From assembly GCA_024684375.1 (NCBI GenBank), contig JAIKWZ010000051.1, forward strand, positions 1-64,000: 64,000 bases of DNA. Reading direction: 5' to 3'. The position numbers and the translations under genes are program-made. Position 1 is the first letter of the stretch; every line of letters starts with the position of its first letter. A model generated the notes under the pieces. That model was not told the DNA's origin and did not search any database. It saw only the letters and a program-made list of their open reading frames with translations. The DNA is from Clostridiales bacterium (GTDB lineage: Bacteria > Bacillota > Clostridia > Christensenellales > Aristaeellaceae). Shown here in pieces: positions 1 to 9,008 of this stretch.

Positions 1-34
1 GCAGCAAGGCAGGCAAAGCTGACAGCGGGAATGA

Positions 35-109
<75 letters not shown>

Positions 110-112
110 TAT

Positions 113-140
113 AAAACCACCGTGTAAACGGTGGTTTTTT
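113..140 (+). terminator. Rho-independent terminator of tRNA-Asn
   Basis: An 11-bp stem AAAACCACCGT / ACGGTGGTTTT with a GTAA loop runs into six T residues, four nucleotides after the tRNA CCA end. It closes the tRNA-Asn transcript. Confidence 0.93.
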
Positions 141-502
141 CATGCTTTTGGAGCTTTAACAGGCTTATTTCAAGAAAATGAGCTTTTCCTAAAATGCCAG
201 GGAATATCCTTCTGATCGCGTATCCTTTTTTACTTCAGTATCACGTCGGATATTTGAGCTCGGCTAACTGTTGCAACGGACAGGAAATCAAAGCAAACGA
301 TTTTCCGTTGATAATATCTATTGCATTATAGTCCCTGCTATGTCATAATAATGTTGAAGTGTCTCATCGCGAATGGTTGCGTTTGCCAAGACGAAGAAGA
401 CCTTTGAGAGAAGCGCAATACAAAAACGGGTCTGCCGTATCAGGATCACCGGAGTAAGCTCTGAGAATGCATCGCCACGCGCAGCGTCAATGAACACTGC
501 CT
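141..502. other. Non-coding stretch without a recognised gene
   Basis: I see no convincing gene between the tRNA terminator and the next promoter. A weak promoter-like pair, TTGCAT (321-326) and CATAAT (344-349) with 17 bp between, is the only signal noticed. No riboswitch or known RNA fold was recognised. Confidence 0.4.
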
Positions 503-520
503 CATAAACCTGTGTTTATG
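503..520. promoter_or_regulatory. Inverted repeat next to a promoter, possible operator
   Basis: CATAAAC-ctgt-GTTTATG is a perfect 7-bp inverted repeat. It ends one base before the -35 box of the promoter for the membrane protein gene. Its position suits an activator or repressor site; no cognate regulator is seen in the window. Confidence 0.4.
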
Positions 521-521
521 C

Positions 522-551
522 TTGCGGGCGAACGTCGAGAGCGTTTATAAT
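522..551 (+). promoter_or_regulatory. Sigma-A-type promoter for the YgjV-like gene
   Basis: TTGCGG (522-527) and TATAAT (546-551) are separated by 18 bp. The gene's AAAGGAGG site lies about 36 nt downstream. This placement argues that the reading frame open from 522 is not used from its beginning and that translation starts at 606. Confidence 0.6.
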
Positions 552-605
552 GGCTGTGCAATACAGAACATCGTGCTTATGCCTGTGAAAGGAGGCTCAT
601 ACTAT

Positions 606-1208
606 ATGATCGTTGAACTTATAGGTTATTTGGGCTCTGCGCTGGTTGTTTTTTCCATGCTTATGACTTCTGTGGTGAAACTGCGCGTAGTCAACACCAT
701 CGGAAGCGGCATCTTCACAGGATACGCCCTTGCGATCGGTTCGTATCCTACGGCGTTAATGAATCTGTGCCTGGTAACTATTAATATTGTACAGCTCGTG
801 CGTTTATTCAGGAACCAAAAACAATATGATCTAATTCGGGCGGATATGGACAACAGCTTTGTCTCTTATTTTATCGAAAAGAACTTGGATGACATCCGCG
901 AATGGTTTCCTGACTTTTCGGAGCAGGGTATCAGGGGAGAGATCGTTTTCCTTGCATGCTGCGGCAGCAACCCGGCGAGCCTGTTTATCGGAAAGCAAGG
1001 CGTCAGTCCGGGTGAAGTGGATATCCTGCTTGACTACGCCACGCCGGTATACCGTGATACCTCGGCCGGCCGTTTCCTGTATGAACAACTGAAGCAGCAA
1101 GGGTATCAGACCCTTATGTTCCGCATGAACGCCCCGAAACATGTACAATATTTGGAAAGGGTCGGATACAGGAAAAACGACAAGGGAGAGTACGTCCTGA
1201 AACTGTAG
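606..1208 (+). CDS. YgjV-family inner membrane protein
   Basis: A 200-residue protein. The N-terminal ~70 residues form about three hydrophobic segments (roughly 3-22, 26-45 and 48-68). A soluble C-terminal part (about 80-200) ends in a pattern reminiscent of a degenerate GNAT fold (YLERVGYRKNDKGEYVLKL). This arrangement matches YgjV-like membrane proteins of unknown function common in Clostridia. The ATG at 606 was chosen because AAAGGAGG lies 11 nt upstream and a promoter overlaps the earlier in-frame codons. It is monocistronic. The family call is moderate; substrate and role are unknown. Confidence 0.65.
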   Translation: MIVELIGYLGSALVVFSMLMTSVVKLRVVNTIGSGIFTGYALAIGSYPTALMNLCLVTINIVQLVRLFRNQKQYDLIRADMDNSFVSYFIEKNLDDIREWFPDFSEQGIRGEIVFLACCGSNPASLFIGKQGVSPGEVDILLDYATPVYRDTSAGRFLYEQLKQQGYQTLMFRMNAPKHVQYLERVGYRKNDKGEYVLKL

Positions 1209-1482
1209 GGTTTTCGCCAAACGGTCGGGCCCGATGCAGCAGAAGGCATTATACGTTGCTGCTGTCTGCTCGCACAAAGTGAAAGAGGCAGACCGGAACA
1301 AAAGGCGTTTCTGAGATGGCGTCGGCCGTTCTCTCTGGGCAAAGAAAGCGCCTCCGAAGATGGAGACGCTCTTTGTATAGCAAAGCCTGCTGATGTCGAA
1401 CACACTGGAGGCCCGCGTAAACGCCGCCGCAGTCGGCATCATCGTTTTACAAATTCTTATTCGTAAACCGGTAGATCTGAAA
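1209..1482. other. Non-coding stretch without a recognised gene
   Basis: Frames here are short or lack ribosome binding sites. I found no terminator with a good T tract after the YgjV-like gene, no RNA fold and no repeats. Confidence 0.4.
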
Positions 1483-1511
1483 TTGAAAAAAAGAACCCGT
1501 GATGCTATTAT
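1483..1511 (+). promoter_or_regulatory. Sigma-A-type promoter for the P-loop kinase gene
   Basis: TTGAAA (1483-1488) and TATTAT (1506-1511) have 17 bp between them. They lie about 110 nt upstream of the start codon at 1621. Confidence 0.5.
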
Positions 1512-1620
1512 ATTCAGAACAAACAGGCGTAAGCCATGACAAACGAGCTGGAGGGGTCTTTATTCTTACGGTATCAAAAGCAGCGGATGCGCGCGGGACG
1601 ACGCGAAAAGGATTGAATAA

Positions 1621-2679
1621 ATGAGAAAAGAAGATTTTGAACAGGATGTGCTGCTGAATCTGGACGAGCAGCGCGGGATACGCCCCGCCATGCGAGCGCA
1701 GGATGCGGTCAAGTTCATATTTCAGGCCATGCTTGGAGTCGGTCATTTGCTCTCGTCACGGGAGAGAGTAAGAGATTTCGTTTCTGAGGAGATGGATAAT
1801 ATTCAGCCTGACCCTTCGGAACCACTGTGTGAAACGCTCAGCCCTTCCTGGGGCAGACTGAATCTGAGACGCGCTAAAGCGGAGCGGATCGAGCCGGACA
1901 CTATTGCCGGCCTGATGCTCGCAGTGCAGCCAACGATGCGGTTCACAAGACAGGATGTGTTTGATGCCTGCCGGAGAGCGCTGCGGCTTTTTCCCGGAGA
2001 CAGCGCTTACAGGGCAGAGCTCGCGAACATACTTGACGAAAACTGGCTGCCTTCCCATTCGGACGCATACAGGGAAGAATACGATCCTGCTTACCGTGTG
2101 ATCTCCGCCCAATGGCTGCCTTGCATGGAGGCCATCATAGGCATTTCTCGGAAAAAAGCTTGTACTGATCGATTGCTCATAACTTTGGACGGGCCCTGCG
2201 CATCCGGAAAAACCACGCTCGCGCAGAAGCTCTCCGACGTGCTGAGGGCACCGGTGATACATACGGACGATTTTGTGATCCCTCACGCGCAGAAAACGCC
2301 GGAGCGTTTGGCGATACCCGGCGGAAACTGCGATGCGGAACGCCTTGAGGAAGAAGTGGTCAAGCCATGGAAGCAAGGCACAAAGGTAAAATACCGAAAA
2401 TATGACTGCTGTGCAGATCGCTTCCTTCCGGAAGAGACCCTGCCGGAGAGCGATATGCTGATCATCGAAGGATGCTACTGCGGCCTGCCGCAGATAAGAA
2501 GCAGTGCTGATGTATGCCTTTTTATCGACGCGCCGTGGGAACTCAGAAAAAAACGACTGGAAAAAAGGGAATCCCCGGCTTCCATGAAACAGTTTTATGA
2601 ACGCTGGATCCCTCTCGAAAAAGAGTATTTCAAGGCATATAAACTGCCGGACAGTACGATGCTGTGTATCAGCCTTTAA
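1621..2679 (+). CDS. Uridine-kinase-like P-loop kinase with an unknown N-terminal domain
   Basis: A 352-residue protein in two parts. Residues about 185-350 are a P-loop NTPase of the nucleoside/shikimate kinase type: Walker A GPCASGKTTLA at about 191, a substrate-side THTDDF-like segment (IHTDDFVIP), a Walker B-like DMLIIEGCYCG at about 278, and a basic lid KKRLEKRES near 316. Uridine kinases and related small-molecule kinases have this order. Residues 1-180 are mostly helical with no family I recognise. It is monocistronic and ends near a small hairpin shared with the convergent GH28-like gene. The phosphate acceptor cannot be told from sequence. Confidence 0.65.
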   Translation: MRKEDFEQDVLLNLDEQRGIRPAMRAQDAVKFIFQAMLGVGHLLSSRERVRDFVSEEMDNIQPDPSEPLCETLSPSWGRLNLRRAKAERIEPDTIAGLMLAVQPTMRFTRQDVFDACRRALRLFPGDSAYRAELANILDENWLPSHSDAYREEYDPAYRVISAQWLPCMEAIIGISRKKACTDRLLITLDGPCASGKTTLAQKLSDVLRAPVIHTDDFVIPHAQKTPERLAIPGGNCDAERLEEEVVKPWKQGTKVKYRKYDCCADRFLPEETLPESDMLIIEGCYCGLPQIRSSADVCLFIDAPWELRKKRLEKRESPASMKQFYERWIPLEKEYFKAYKLPDSTMLCISL

Positions 2680-2727
2680 TGCTGATAGGGATCTTTCGAA
2701 TGACGACGGACGCGCTGAACCTGCCAA

Positions 2728-2747
2728 GCGGCTGATATCATAGCCGC
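2728..2747. terminator. Weak hairpin between convergent genes
   Basis: GCGGCT-gatatcat-AGCCGC forms a 6-bp stem between the kinase stop and the stop of the convergent GH28-like gene. There is no T tract on either strand, so terminator function is uncertain. Confidence 0.3.
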
Positions 2748-2761
2748 CTGAACGGTGAGCA

Positions 2762-4171
2762 TCAGATCTGCCGGGGTTCGTAGGCGATGTTTTCGATGGT
2801 ACCGCGGCCGGTGGACCTGTTGTCATGATTGATGTCATTGAACTCGGTCGTGCGGATAAACGGTTCTATCGCTTCCGGGGTCTGACCGTTGACGCGTATA
2901 CCGGAAAGGCACACACTGTCCACTTTGCAGCTTACATAGGGGTCGAACACCTCGACCCTGCCGCTGTCATACACGCAGGACTTCGGGCCCGCGCACAGCA
3001 GATATGACAGCGGATATTTATCGCGGTACAGCTTAAGGTCTATGTTCTCCAGAAACAAATGCCCTATGTTCGCACCTATCTCAAATGCTGCGAACGCGCC
3101 GCGGACAGGATCGGACTGTGTATATTCCCTGAACAGGTCCAGCGGAGCGGCCAGGTCCACGGCTATATCCTCAAAGAATATCCAGTCGCCGCTGCCCGGA
3201 GCGCCTTTCTCAGGTTCCTCTTCAAAAACCCGGTAGGCGGGCGTCTGGTAATACATTTTGAAGGTCCTTATCCCGCGCACGTTTTTTACGATCACTCCGT
3301 TCAGGGCGCAGTCTACGGCGGAAAAGTCGGCGTAATAATAGATACCCGGCTGGATGCGCATCGCCTTGTAGGGGCTTGACTCGGACAGGACCAGATCTTC
3401 GCACAGCACGCATTCCATCGGCCCGAAATCCACGGAAGAATTCTTCCAGTCATAGGCGTTGAGCGCTACAAGATCGTCGCCGCACTGACCGCGTACGTCT
3501 TTTATCCACGCGTTTTTCATATTGCCGTTCAGGTGCAGCCCGTCCGCATAGCACTCCTCAAATGTGATGTTGTGTATTACTACGTTTGATATATCGCCCG
3601 TCTGCACCGCGAACCCGGCGGTGTGCCGGAATGTCATGTTCATCAGTGTGAGCCCGTTCAGGTTATTGAAGAACATTGCTGTGGACACGCCAAAAAAGCT
3701 TCGCTGTTCATCTATCATGCCGCTTTTGCCGTATCCGGCGCGGTGATCGATGCTTTCTTCCCAGATGCCTCCGGAAATGCTGATATTATCATCCCTGGCG
3801 TGATCGGGTATCGGCGCGTGCGTTCCGTCTTTGGTATGCTCGTTGCGGAACATAAGTGTCTTCACGCCTGCTTTCAGGCGTATCACCGCGTTTTCTGCCG
3901 CGATGATATGCCTGTTGGAGGGAATGACGACGGGGGAGTCTATATAATACGGTTCGCCGGAGCCGGGAATAAGAACAACTTCGTTTTCAGACAAAGCGGT
4001 TTGGAGCGCGCGCGTCCAGATGAGTATACTATCGCCGTTTTGCTGTTCCTCTCGGACAAGGCCGCGGTACGCTTCCAGAGAAGCGCTTTTGCCCAGCGCG
4101 TCTCTCTTGCGCAGGTTCGCTTTCATCATTTCCGCGAGTGTATCGTATATCCGGGCTTTGTTTTCATGCAT
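2762..4171 (-). CDS. GH28-like right-handed beta-helix protein
   Basis: A 469-residue protein without signal peptide. Repeated strand-turn units (NISISGG, LTLMNMTFRHTAG, VVIHNITFEECYADG) indicate a right-handed beta-helix of the GH28/pectate-lyase superfamily. The GH28 landmarks are altered. DGLHLNG (about 209) stands where NTDG is usual. QCGDDLVALN (about 230) keeps the paired aspartates. MRIQPG (about 270) replaces RIK. No clear HG histidine motif was found. It could be a divergent galacturonan or rhamnogalacturonan hydrolase or a GH28-derived epimerase-like enzyme. The ATG at 4171 is preceded by GGAAGGAC; an upstream in-frame ATG has no such site and overlaps the promoter. It is probably cytoplasmic. 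Confidence 0.7.
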   Translation of the reverse strand: MHENKARIYDTLAEMMKANLRKRDALGKSASLEAYRGLVREEQQNGDSILIWTRALQTALSENEVVLIPGSGEPYYIDSPVVIPSNRHIIAAENAVIRLKAGVKTLMFRNEHTKDGTHAPIPDHARDDNISISGGIWEESIDHRAGYGKSGMIDEQRSFFGVSTAMFFNNLNGLTLMNMTFRHTAGFAVQTGDISNVVIHNITFEECYADGLHLNGNMKNAWIKDVRGQCGDDLVALNAYDWKNSSVDFGPMECVLCEDLVLSESSPYKAMRIQPGIYYYADFSAVDCALNGVIVKNVRGIRTFKMYYQTPAYRVFEEEPEKGAPGSGDWIFFEDIAVDLAAPLDLFREYTQSDPVRGAFAAFEIGANIGHLFLENIDLKLYRDKYPLSYLLCAGPKSCVYDSGRVEVFDPYVSCKVDSVCLSGIRVNGQTPEAIEPFIRTTEFNDINHDNRSTGRGTIENIAYEPRQI

Positions 4172-4222
4172 GATGCTATCGTCCTTCCGTGACAAGAACT
4201 GTATAATTGGGATCATGGGATC

Positions 4223-4251
4223 AGTATACCGCAAACTGCGACGCCGGGCAA
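4223..4251 (-). promoter_or_regulatory. Sigma-A-type promoter for the GH28-like gene
   Basis: On the minus strand TTGCCC (4251-4246) and TATACT (4228-4223) are 17 bp apart, about 50 nt upstream of the ATG at 4171. The remaining ~220 bp up to the next gene show no other signal I could identify. Confidence 0.6.
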
Positions 4252-4469
4252 ATACGTGATTCCTGTGCATTATGTATTATGTAACGATATTCACCGATAC
4301 GGACGTACTGTGTGTTCAAAACCCGGTGATATCCGACAAGATCGAAGCGCTCGATATGTATATATGCCGTATGGGCATGCAGCTGCATGATTATTCCTAT
4401 GCCACCGCGGTTGGAATGCTCAAATCGATAGTCAGCATAACTGTAGCCGAAGATACACATGCACCGTTT

Positions 4470-7004
4470 TCAGCGGTATACGATCACAGGTCCTTCCAGC
4501 CCCGGAGGATTTGAGACCATGCAGTCCGAAAACCTATCAGGCTGTTTCCCGCCCAGGGTAGTGGAAATGAGCACCGTCAGGGTGTTTTCACCTTCTTGCC
4601 ACAGGCCTTTGGTCAGGAAACTGTAGGGCGGACAGATACGCCGTCCGACAGTACGCCCGTTTATTATGAGCTGAGCAGTGTCGCCGACTCCCTTCAGCTC
4701 GACCCGCTTTATGTCCTGCGCATCGCTGAGATAAGAGGTGTAGCGCACTTTTCCCGCGAAACCGGGCCGCAGGGTCTCAACTGCCATCAGCTCGGAATCC
4801 CTTGCAACAGTGACAAACGTATCCATGTCTTCACAGTCAGCCAGGGCGATCTCCCATTTTGCGCGCAACGCTTCCGCCCTCAGATTCAGTTCGGACTTAG
4901 GACAAACCGCGGCCCCTGTTTCACCGAACGCCAACACGGCAGACTCGAACGGGCTCAGGCGGACAGGCACAGTTCCGTCGGGGCTGAACCTGTCTTCATG
5001 TCGGGAACCGAGCAGATCGATAAAGCTGTACCGGCCTTTGACGGGAAGCCGCAGCAGAGTGTCAATGTCGCCGGTAACGGATTCGTTGAACAGCATGAAG
5101 ATATCCGCTCCGTCACTCCTGACCTGCAAAACGCGCAGGTAAGGCTCTTTTTTTATACATTTGACTTTCCGAAGCCCGAGTGCCTCTATATGCTCAGGCA
5201 GGCGTTCAAGCGCGACACACTTGGCGTTCAGGCAGTCCATGACGGTATTGACCTGAACGATCTGTACACCTGATTCTCCCAGCGCGTTTATGCGGTCGAT
5301 GATGCGCCGCGGCAGTGACTGCGCCTGAGGCACTATAAGCAAGCGGAAAGATGCGTTGCCGTCTGACCATATACCGTCGCGCACCTGGGGGCTTTCCAGG
5401 TCATCAGCGGGCACCAGGTCATAGTCGATCTGGGCTTCGGTCAGAGTCTGCTCAACGTATTCATCAAGCATAAAGGGTCTTCCGGACCATTCCATCTCGG
5501 CGTGGTACAGCACAGCTACCTCGGGCACCCGATTCCCATCCAGCAGCTTTATCATACGGCCCGTGTACCGCATGAGCGTTTTGAAGTCTTCAAACTGCGG
5601 ATTCTGTCCTCCGCCCTGGAAATGCGGCGGACAGTCAGGGTTGGGATAAATGGGAGAGAAGGCGTGAGGCACGAAACGGTTGACACCGAAGACCAGAAAA
5701 TGGTCCACCAGCCACTTCATCGTGGGCACGTCCAGTCCCCAGCCGTATGCGCCGAATATCTCGCACATGGTGCGGTTGCGCATGTGCGGTCTCAGGTGTG
5801 CCAGCGAAACGCCCAGTTTAGGCAGCGTGAAACTGTAAAACAGCGGGTCTACGTAGCCCGCGCCGACGCTGGCGCAGTGGTCAGTGTGCACGAAACCCGG
5901 CAGGATCTGTGTGAGCACCACGTCCAGCCCGGCCATGTCCTGCCCCTCCAGTCCCCTGAAATAGTGGCCGGGCGAGCCCCCCAGGCGGCAGTGGGAGTTG
6001 TTGTCTTCGATTATGTGGCCTATGTATTCCACATTCCTTTCACGACACCAGTTGCCCAGGCGCTTGGAGAAGTTTTCGGAATACAGCGCGCTTACCACAT
6101 CCATATACACGTCCCGCACGTCGGCGGAGCCGTCCCCGTCGTACCACAAAAGCGGCAGTTTCCCGACAATGTCAGCACCGTATTTTTGTGAAAGGGTTTC
6201 TTCCAGACCATAGCGCCAGGGCAGCGCCAGTCCCGGCATGCCAACGGTTTTATGGTGGTAGTCAGGCACAGTGGCGCGGTTTTTGAGAAAAGTGTTGCCG
6301 AAGCTGGGCTCGTCGGAGAAAAAGCCGGCCAGCTCTTTCCCAAAGTATTGGGAAAGATGCTGATAGTGCTGTTCATATACCGCGTCCACCAGCAGCTTCA
6401 CGGACTCCGGATCAAGCATGTTGATATACGCGTTTTTGCGAGCGGCTCCCTCGTGGGTCAACCAGAGCTGGAAAATGCGCCAGACACCTTCCGGGGCTGA
6501 AAAAGAGAAATACGGCGCGGACGGGTCGACTTTCAGCACCCGGCAGTCCGCTTCAAGCTCTTCTCCAGCCGCACCGCGCCTTACTGCCACTGCACCGAGC
6601 AGCCGGTCTTCGGGATTGTAAGGATGCAGCCGCTGCTGTACGCGGCGGGGACCTATGACGTCCGTGTGGAACTCAGCCAGATGCAGCTGCCGCTTTTCGG
6701 GATGCTTATCGACTTCTCCGGTGGCGTAGCCGGTGGGGTAGTGGGTGTCGTCCAGTATCCAAACCCGCATATTGAGACGTCTTGCTTCTTCCAGTATTGC
6801 GGTGATAAGCGGCCACCAGGATTCTTTCGCAAAGTCGTCAAACGTGCGCGACTCCACACACGCCGCGTTCATTCCGCAGGATTTTATGGTCTGCAGCATG
6901 CTGACCATCTGCAAAGTATCTGCGCCGGTCATCACCCACATGAAAGGCATGAGAGCGTCGCTGCCTTCAGTGTCGGTAAGTATTCTGGTCAGCCTCTGAT
7001 CCAT
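4470..7004 (-). CDS. GH106-like glycoside hydrolase, possible alpha-L-rhamnosidase
   Basis: An 844-residue protein without signal peptide. The N-terminal half looks like a TIM barrel (FMWVMTGADTLQMVSML, RVWILDDTHYPTG), with an acidic motif GFFSDEPSF near residue 227 that could hold a catalytic carboxylate. The C-terminal ~90 residues form a galactose-binding-like sandwich (AQLIINGRTVG, PPYSF, EGENTLTVLIS) as in many large exo-glycosidases. The overall build resembles GH106 alpha-L-rhamnosidases and related unclassified families, though shorter than characterised Bacteroides members. GGAGG lies 5 nt before the ATG. Rhamnose removal would suit the rhamnogalacturonan theme. The family assignment is tentative. 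Confidence 0.55.
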   Translation of the reverse strand: MDQRLTRILTDTEGSDALMPFMWVMTGADTLQMVSMLQTIKSCGMNAACVESRTFDDFAKESWWPLITAILEEARRLNMRVWILDDTHYPTGYATGEVDKHPEKRQLHLAEFHTDVIGPRRVQQRLHPYNPEDRLLGAVAVRRGAAGEELEADCRVLKVDPSAPYFSFSAPEGVWRIFQLWLTHEGAARKNAYINMLDPESVKLLVDAVYEQHYQHLSQYFGKELAGFFSDEPSFGNTFLKNRATVPDYHHKTVGMPGLALPWRYGLEETLSQKYGADIVGKLPLLWYDGDGSADVRDVYMDVVSALYSENFSKRLGNWCRERNVEYIGHIIEDNNSHCRLGGSPGHYFRGLEGQDMAGLDVVLTQILPGFVHTDHCASVGAGYVDPLFYSFTLPKLGVSLAHLRPHMRNRTMCEIFGAYGWGLDVPTMKWLVDHFLVFGVNRFVPHAFSPIYPNPDCPPHFQGGGQNPQFEDFKTLMRYTGRMIKLLDGNRVPEVAVLYHAEMEWSGRPFMLDEYVEQTLTEAQIDYDLVPADDLESPQVRDGIWSDGNASFRLLIVPQAQSLPRRIIDRINALGESGVQIVQVNTVMDCLNAKCVALERLPEHIEALGLRKVKCIKKEPYLRVLQVRSDGADIFMLFNESVTGDIDTLLRLPVKGRYSFIDLLGSRHEDRFSPDGTVPVRLSPFESAVLAFGETGAAVCPKSELNLRAEALRAKWEIALADCEDMDTFVTVARDSELMAVETLRPGFAGKVRYTSYLSDAQDIKRVELKGVGDTAQLIINGRTVGRRICPPYSFLTKGLWQEGENTLTVLISTTLGGKQPDRFSDCMVSNPPGLEGPVIVYR

Positions 7005-7065
7005 ATTCGCCTCCGTGCACAGCCGCGGGCAAGAGCTTGCGCGGCAAGTAAGAATAACTCTGAAA

Positions 7066-7094
7066 ATTTTACCACGATTCTATCCAAAAAGCAA
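7066..7094 (-). promoter_or_regulatory. Sigma-A-type promoter for the GH106-like gene
   Basis: On the minus strand TTGCTT (7094-7089) and TAAAAT (7071-7066) are 17 bp apart, about 60 nt before the ATG at 7004. It is back to back with the promoter of the transporter operon. Confidence 0.55.
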
Positions 7095-7189
7095 TTTTAT
7101 ACCGGACCGGCAAGCATATAAGGCGACAGCGCCGACAGCAAAAGCATGATAAAGTTACGTACACAACACAGACTTAACAAAAAATTATG

Positions 7190-7218
7190 TTGCAATGGGA
7201 GTTTTATTTTGTTATAAT
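7190..7218 (+). promoter_or_regulatory. Sigma-A-type promoter of transporter operon 1
   Basis: TTGCAA (7190-7195) and TATAAT (7213-7218) are 17 bp apart, about 50 nt upstream of the binding-protein ATG. The region between this and the divergent GH106-like promoter is AT-rich. Confidence 0.7.
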
Positions 7219-7266
7219 TAAGTTAGACAGAATGCTGTCAATAAATGAAAGGGAGTACGTTTCATC

Positions 7267-8931
7267 ATGAAGAAAGTACTTGCTACCGTCCTTTGCCTCA
7301 TGCTGCTCGCAAGCGCGGCTCTGGCAGACGTCGTGTACAACGCCCCCGGCGAGTACCCGATTGCCAACGAAATCGTCACCATCAAGATCCTCGCTCCCCA
7401 AGACGGCGAATACAGCCGCTCCGAGAACCTGCAGACCAAGGAGCTCGAAGAGAAGCTCGGCATAAAGATCGAATGGGAAATCGCCCCCAGCGGCAGTATG
7501 CAGGACAAGCTTTCTACTGTGTTCCTCAGGGATAAAGCTGACCAGCCCGACATCATAATGACGGGCGTAGGCGCTGCTGACCGCCTGAGCATGATCAAGG
7601 AAGCTGAACTTGGAGCGCAGGGTTACATCCTGCCTCTGAACGAGTACCTTGACAACAGCTCTGTGGGCTATGCCGCCGCTTTTGAAAATCTGCCCGGCCT
7701 CAGGGACTACATCACCACTCCCGACGGCAACATCTACAGCCTTCCCAATGTTGACGGCTCACTGCATGTGCAGTACAACATGAAGCTCTGGATCAACACC
7801 ACCTGGCTTGAAAACCTTGACCTGGAAATGCCCACGACCACCGAAGAGTTCTATGAAGTGCTCAAAGCCTTCAAAGAGCAGGACGCGAACGGCAACGGCG
7901 ACCCCGACGACGAGATCCCGCTGTCCGGTGTCAAGTCCGGTGCCGGCACCCAGATCGACGGTTTCCTGATGGCGCCCTTCCAGCTGACTCCCGAGAACTC
8001 CAAGCTCTATGTTGACGACGGCACCGTGACTTTTGCTCCCGTGACCGACGGTTACCGCGAAGGCCTCAAGTACCTCCACACCCTGTACGAAGAAAAACTG
8101 CTCAACCCCGAGAGCTTTACCCAGGACAAGAACAATCAGGTCAGCGTGAACGAGGCCGGCGATGTGTGCGTGATCGGCTGCTTCCTTGCGCAGCGCCCCG
8201 GCTATGCCTGCGACCTGTCCACCTATCCCGGAAACAGCAAGAAGTGGGAACAGTATCAGCCTCTGGCTCCTCTTACCAACTCCGAGACCGGCCAGTGCAT
8301 CGCGGCATGGAGCCCATACGTAATGTATCAGACCGGCATGACCTTTATTACCACTGCCAGCCAGAATCCCGAAGCGGCATTCCGCCTCATCGACTATCTC
8401 GCGACCCAGGAAGGCTCCATCCGCTCCGCGTACGGCATTGAAGGCAAGCAGTGGCGTTATGCCGTAGAAGGCGAATTCGGCCTTGACGGCGAACCCTCTT
8501 ACATCACCTCCATCCCCAACAGCGACACCAACGTGTCCTGGACACAGCTGGCGGGCCTTATCCGCGATACGCGCTTCACGGTTTGGCTCACCACTAACCC
8601 CGATCCGTACGCTGAAGGCGTAAAGCCCCTCGACGGACGTCAGGTAGTGCTCTACAAGGGCTCCAAGCTCCATGAAGCGGTGCGTCAGCCCCTGGAGAGC
8701 GTAATGCCCAGCCTGTTCTTCTCCGCGGACGTATCTTCCAGGATCTCCAAGCTCAACACAGATGTTACGGACATCCAGAAGCAGCTTATGGTCGCGTTCA
8801 TAAAGGGCGACATCGACATCAATGATGACGCGGCATGGGCCGACTATCTTAACCAGCTCGAGACCGCGGGTCTGAGCGAATACCTTGAGCTGTATCAGGA
8901 AGCCTACGAGAACAGCGCGTTCGCCAAATAA
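7267..8931 (+). CDS. Extracellular oligosaccharide-binding protein (LplA/YtcQ type), transporter 1
   Basis: A 554-residue family 1 solute-binding protein for an ABC sugar importer. The N terminus MKKVLATVLCLMLLASAALA is a Sec signal peptide with an ALA-D cleavage site. There is no lipobox cysteine, which is unusual for a Gram-positive binding protein. The mature part has the large two-lobed LplA-like layout (EKLGIKIEWEIAP, DQPDIIMTGVG, IYSLPNVDG, DANGNGDPDDEIPLSG). Codons are strongly C-ending compared with neighbouring genes, suggesting high expression. A GC-rich hairpin separates it from the two permease genes. B. subtilis places lplABC beside yetA and lplD, so rhamnogalacturonan-type oligosaccharides are the likely ligands. 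Confidence 0.9.
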   Translation: MKKVLATVLCLMLLASAALADVVYNAPGEYPIANEIVTIKILAPQDGEYSRSENLQTKELEEKLGIKIEWEIAPSGSMQDKLSTVFLRDKADQPDIIMTGVGAADRLSMIKEAELGAQGYILPLNEYLDNSSVGYAAAFENLPGLRDYITTPDGNIYSLPNVDGSLHVQYNMKLWINTTWLENLDLEMPTTTEEFYEVLKAFKEQDANGNGDPDDEIPLSGVKSGAGTQIDGFLMAPFQLTPENSKLYVDDGTVTFAPVTDGYREGLKYLHTLYEEKLLNPESFTQDKNNQVSVNEAGDVCVIGCFLAQRPGYACDLSTYPGNSKKWEQYQPLAPLTNSETGQCIAAWSPYVMYQTGMTFITTASQNPEAAFRLIDYLATQEGSIRSAYGIEGKQWRYAVEGEFGLDGEPSYITSIPNSDTNVSWTQLAGLIRDTRFTVWLTTNPDPYAEGVKPLDGRQVVLYKGSKLHEAVRQPLESVMPSLFFSADVSSRISKLNTDVTDIQKQLMVAFIKGDIDINDDAAWADYLNQLETAGLSEYLELYQEAYENSAFAK

Positions 8932-8959
8932 AACTCCCTAAAGCTTTATTATCCAAAAC

Positions 8960-8990
8960 GGGGCGGGGCTTCGTCCCCGCCCTGACATTT
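8960..8990 (+). terminator. Intercistronic hairpin after binding protein 1
   Basis: The stem GGGCGGGG / CCCCGCCC (8961-8968 with 8975-8982) has a CTTCGT loop and only a weak T tract (TGACATTTT). It probably acts as a partial terminator or 3' mRNA stabiliser that keeps binding protein above permease levels. Confidence 0.6.
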
Positions 8991-9008
8991 TCCGTTTCGG
9001 AGGACACT

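Noticed and set aside
141-502. Riboswitch or structured RNA upstream of the YgjV-like gene
   Set aside because: No conserved riboswitch core was recognised, and a separate promoter lies just before the gene.
831-1442. Leftward open frame overlapping the YgjV-like gene
   Set aside because: Mostly antisense to a supported gene, cysteine- and arginine-rich, no ribosome site.
1393-1539. A 48-codon open frame with a hydrophobic stretch upstream of the kinase gene
   Set aside because: No ribosome binding site, overlaps the likely kinase promoter and matches nothing I know.
2728-2747. Hairpin after the kinase gene as a strong terminator
   Set aside because: Six-base stem with no T tract on either strand; listed only as weak.
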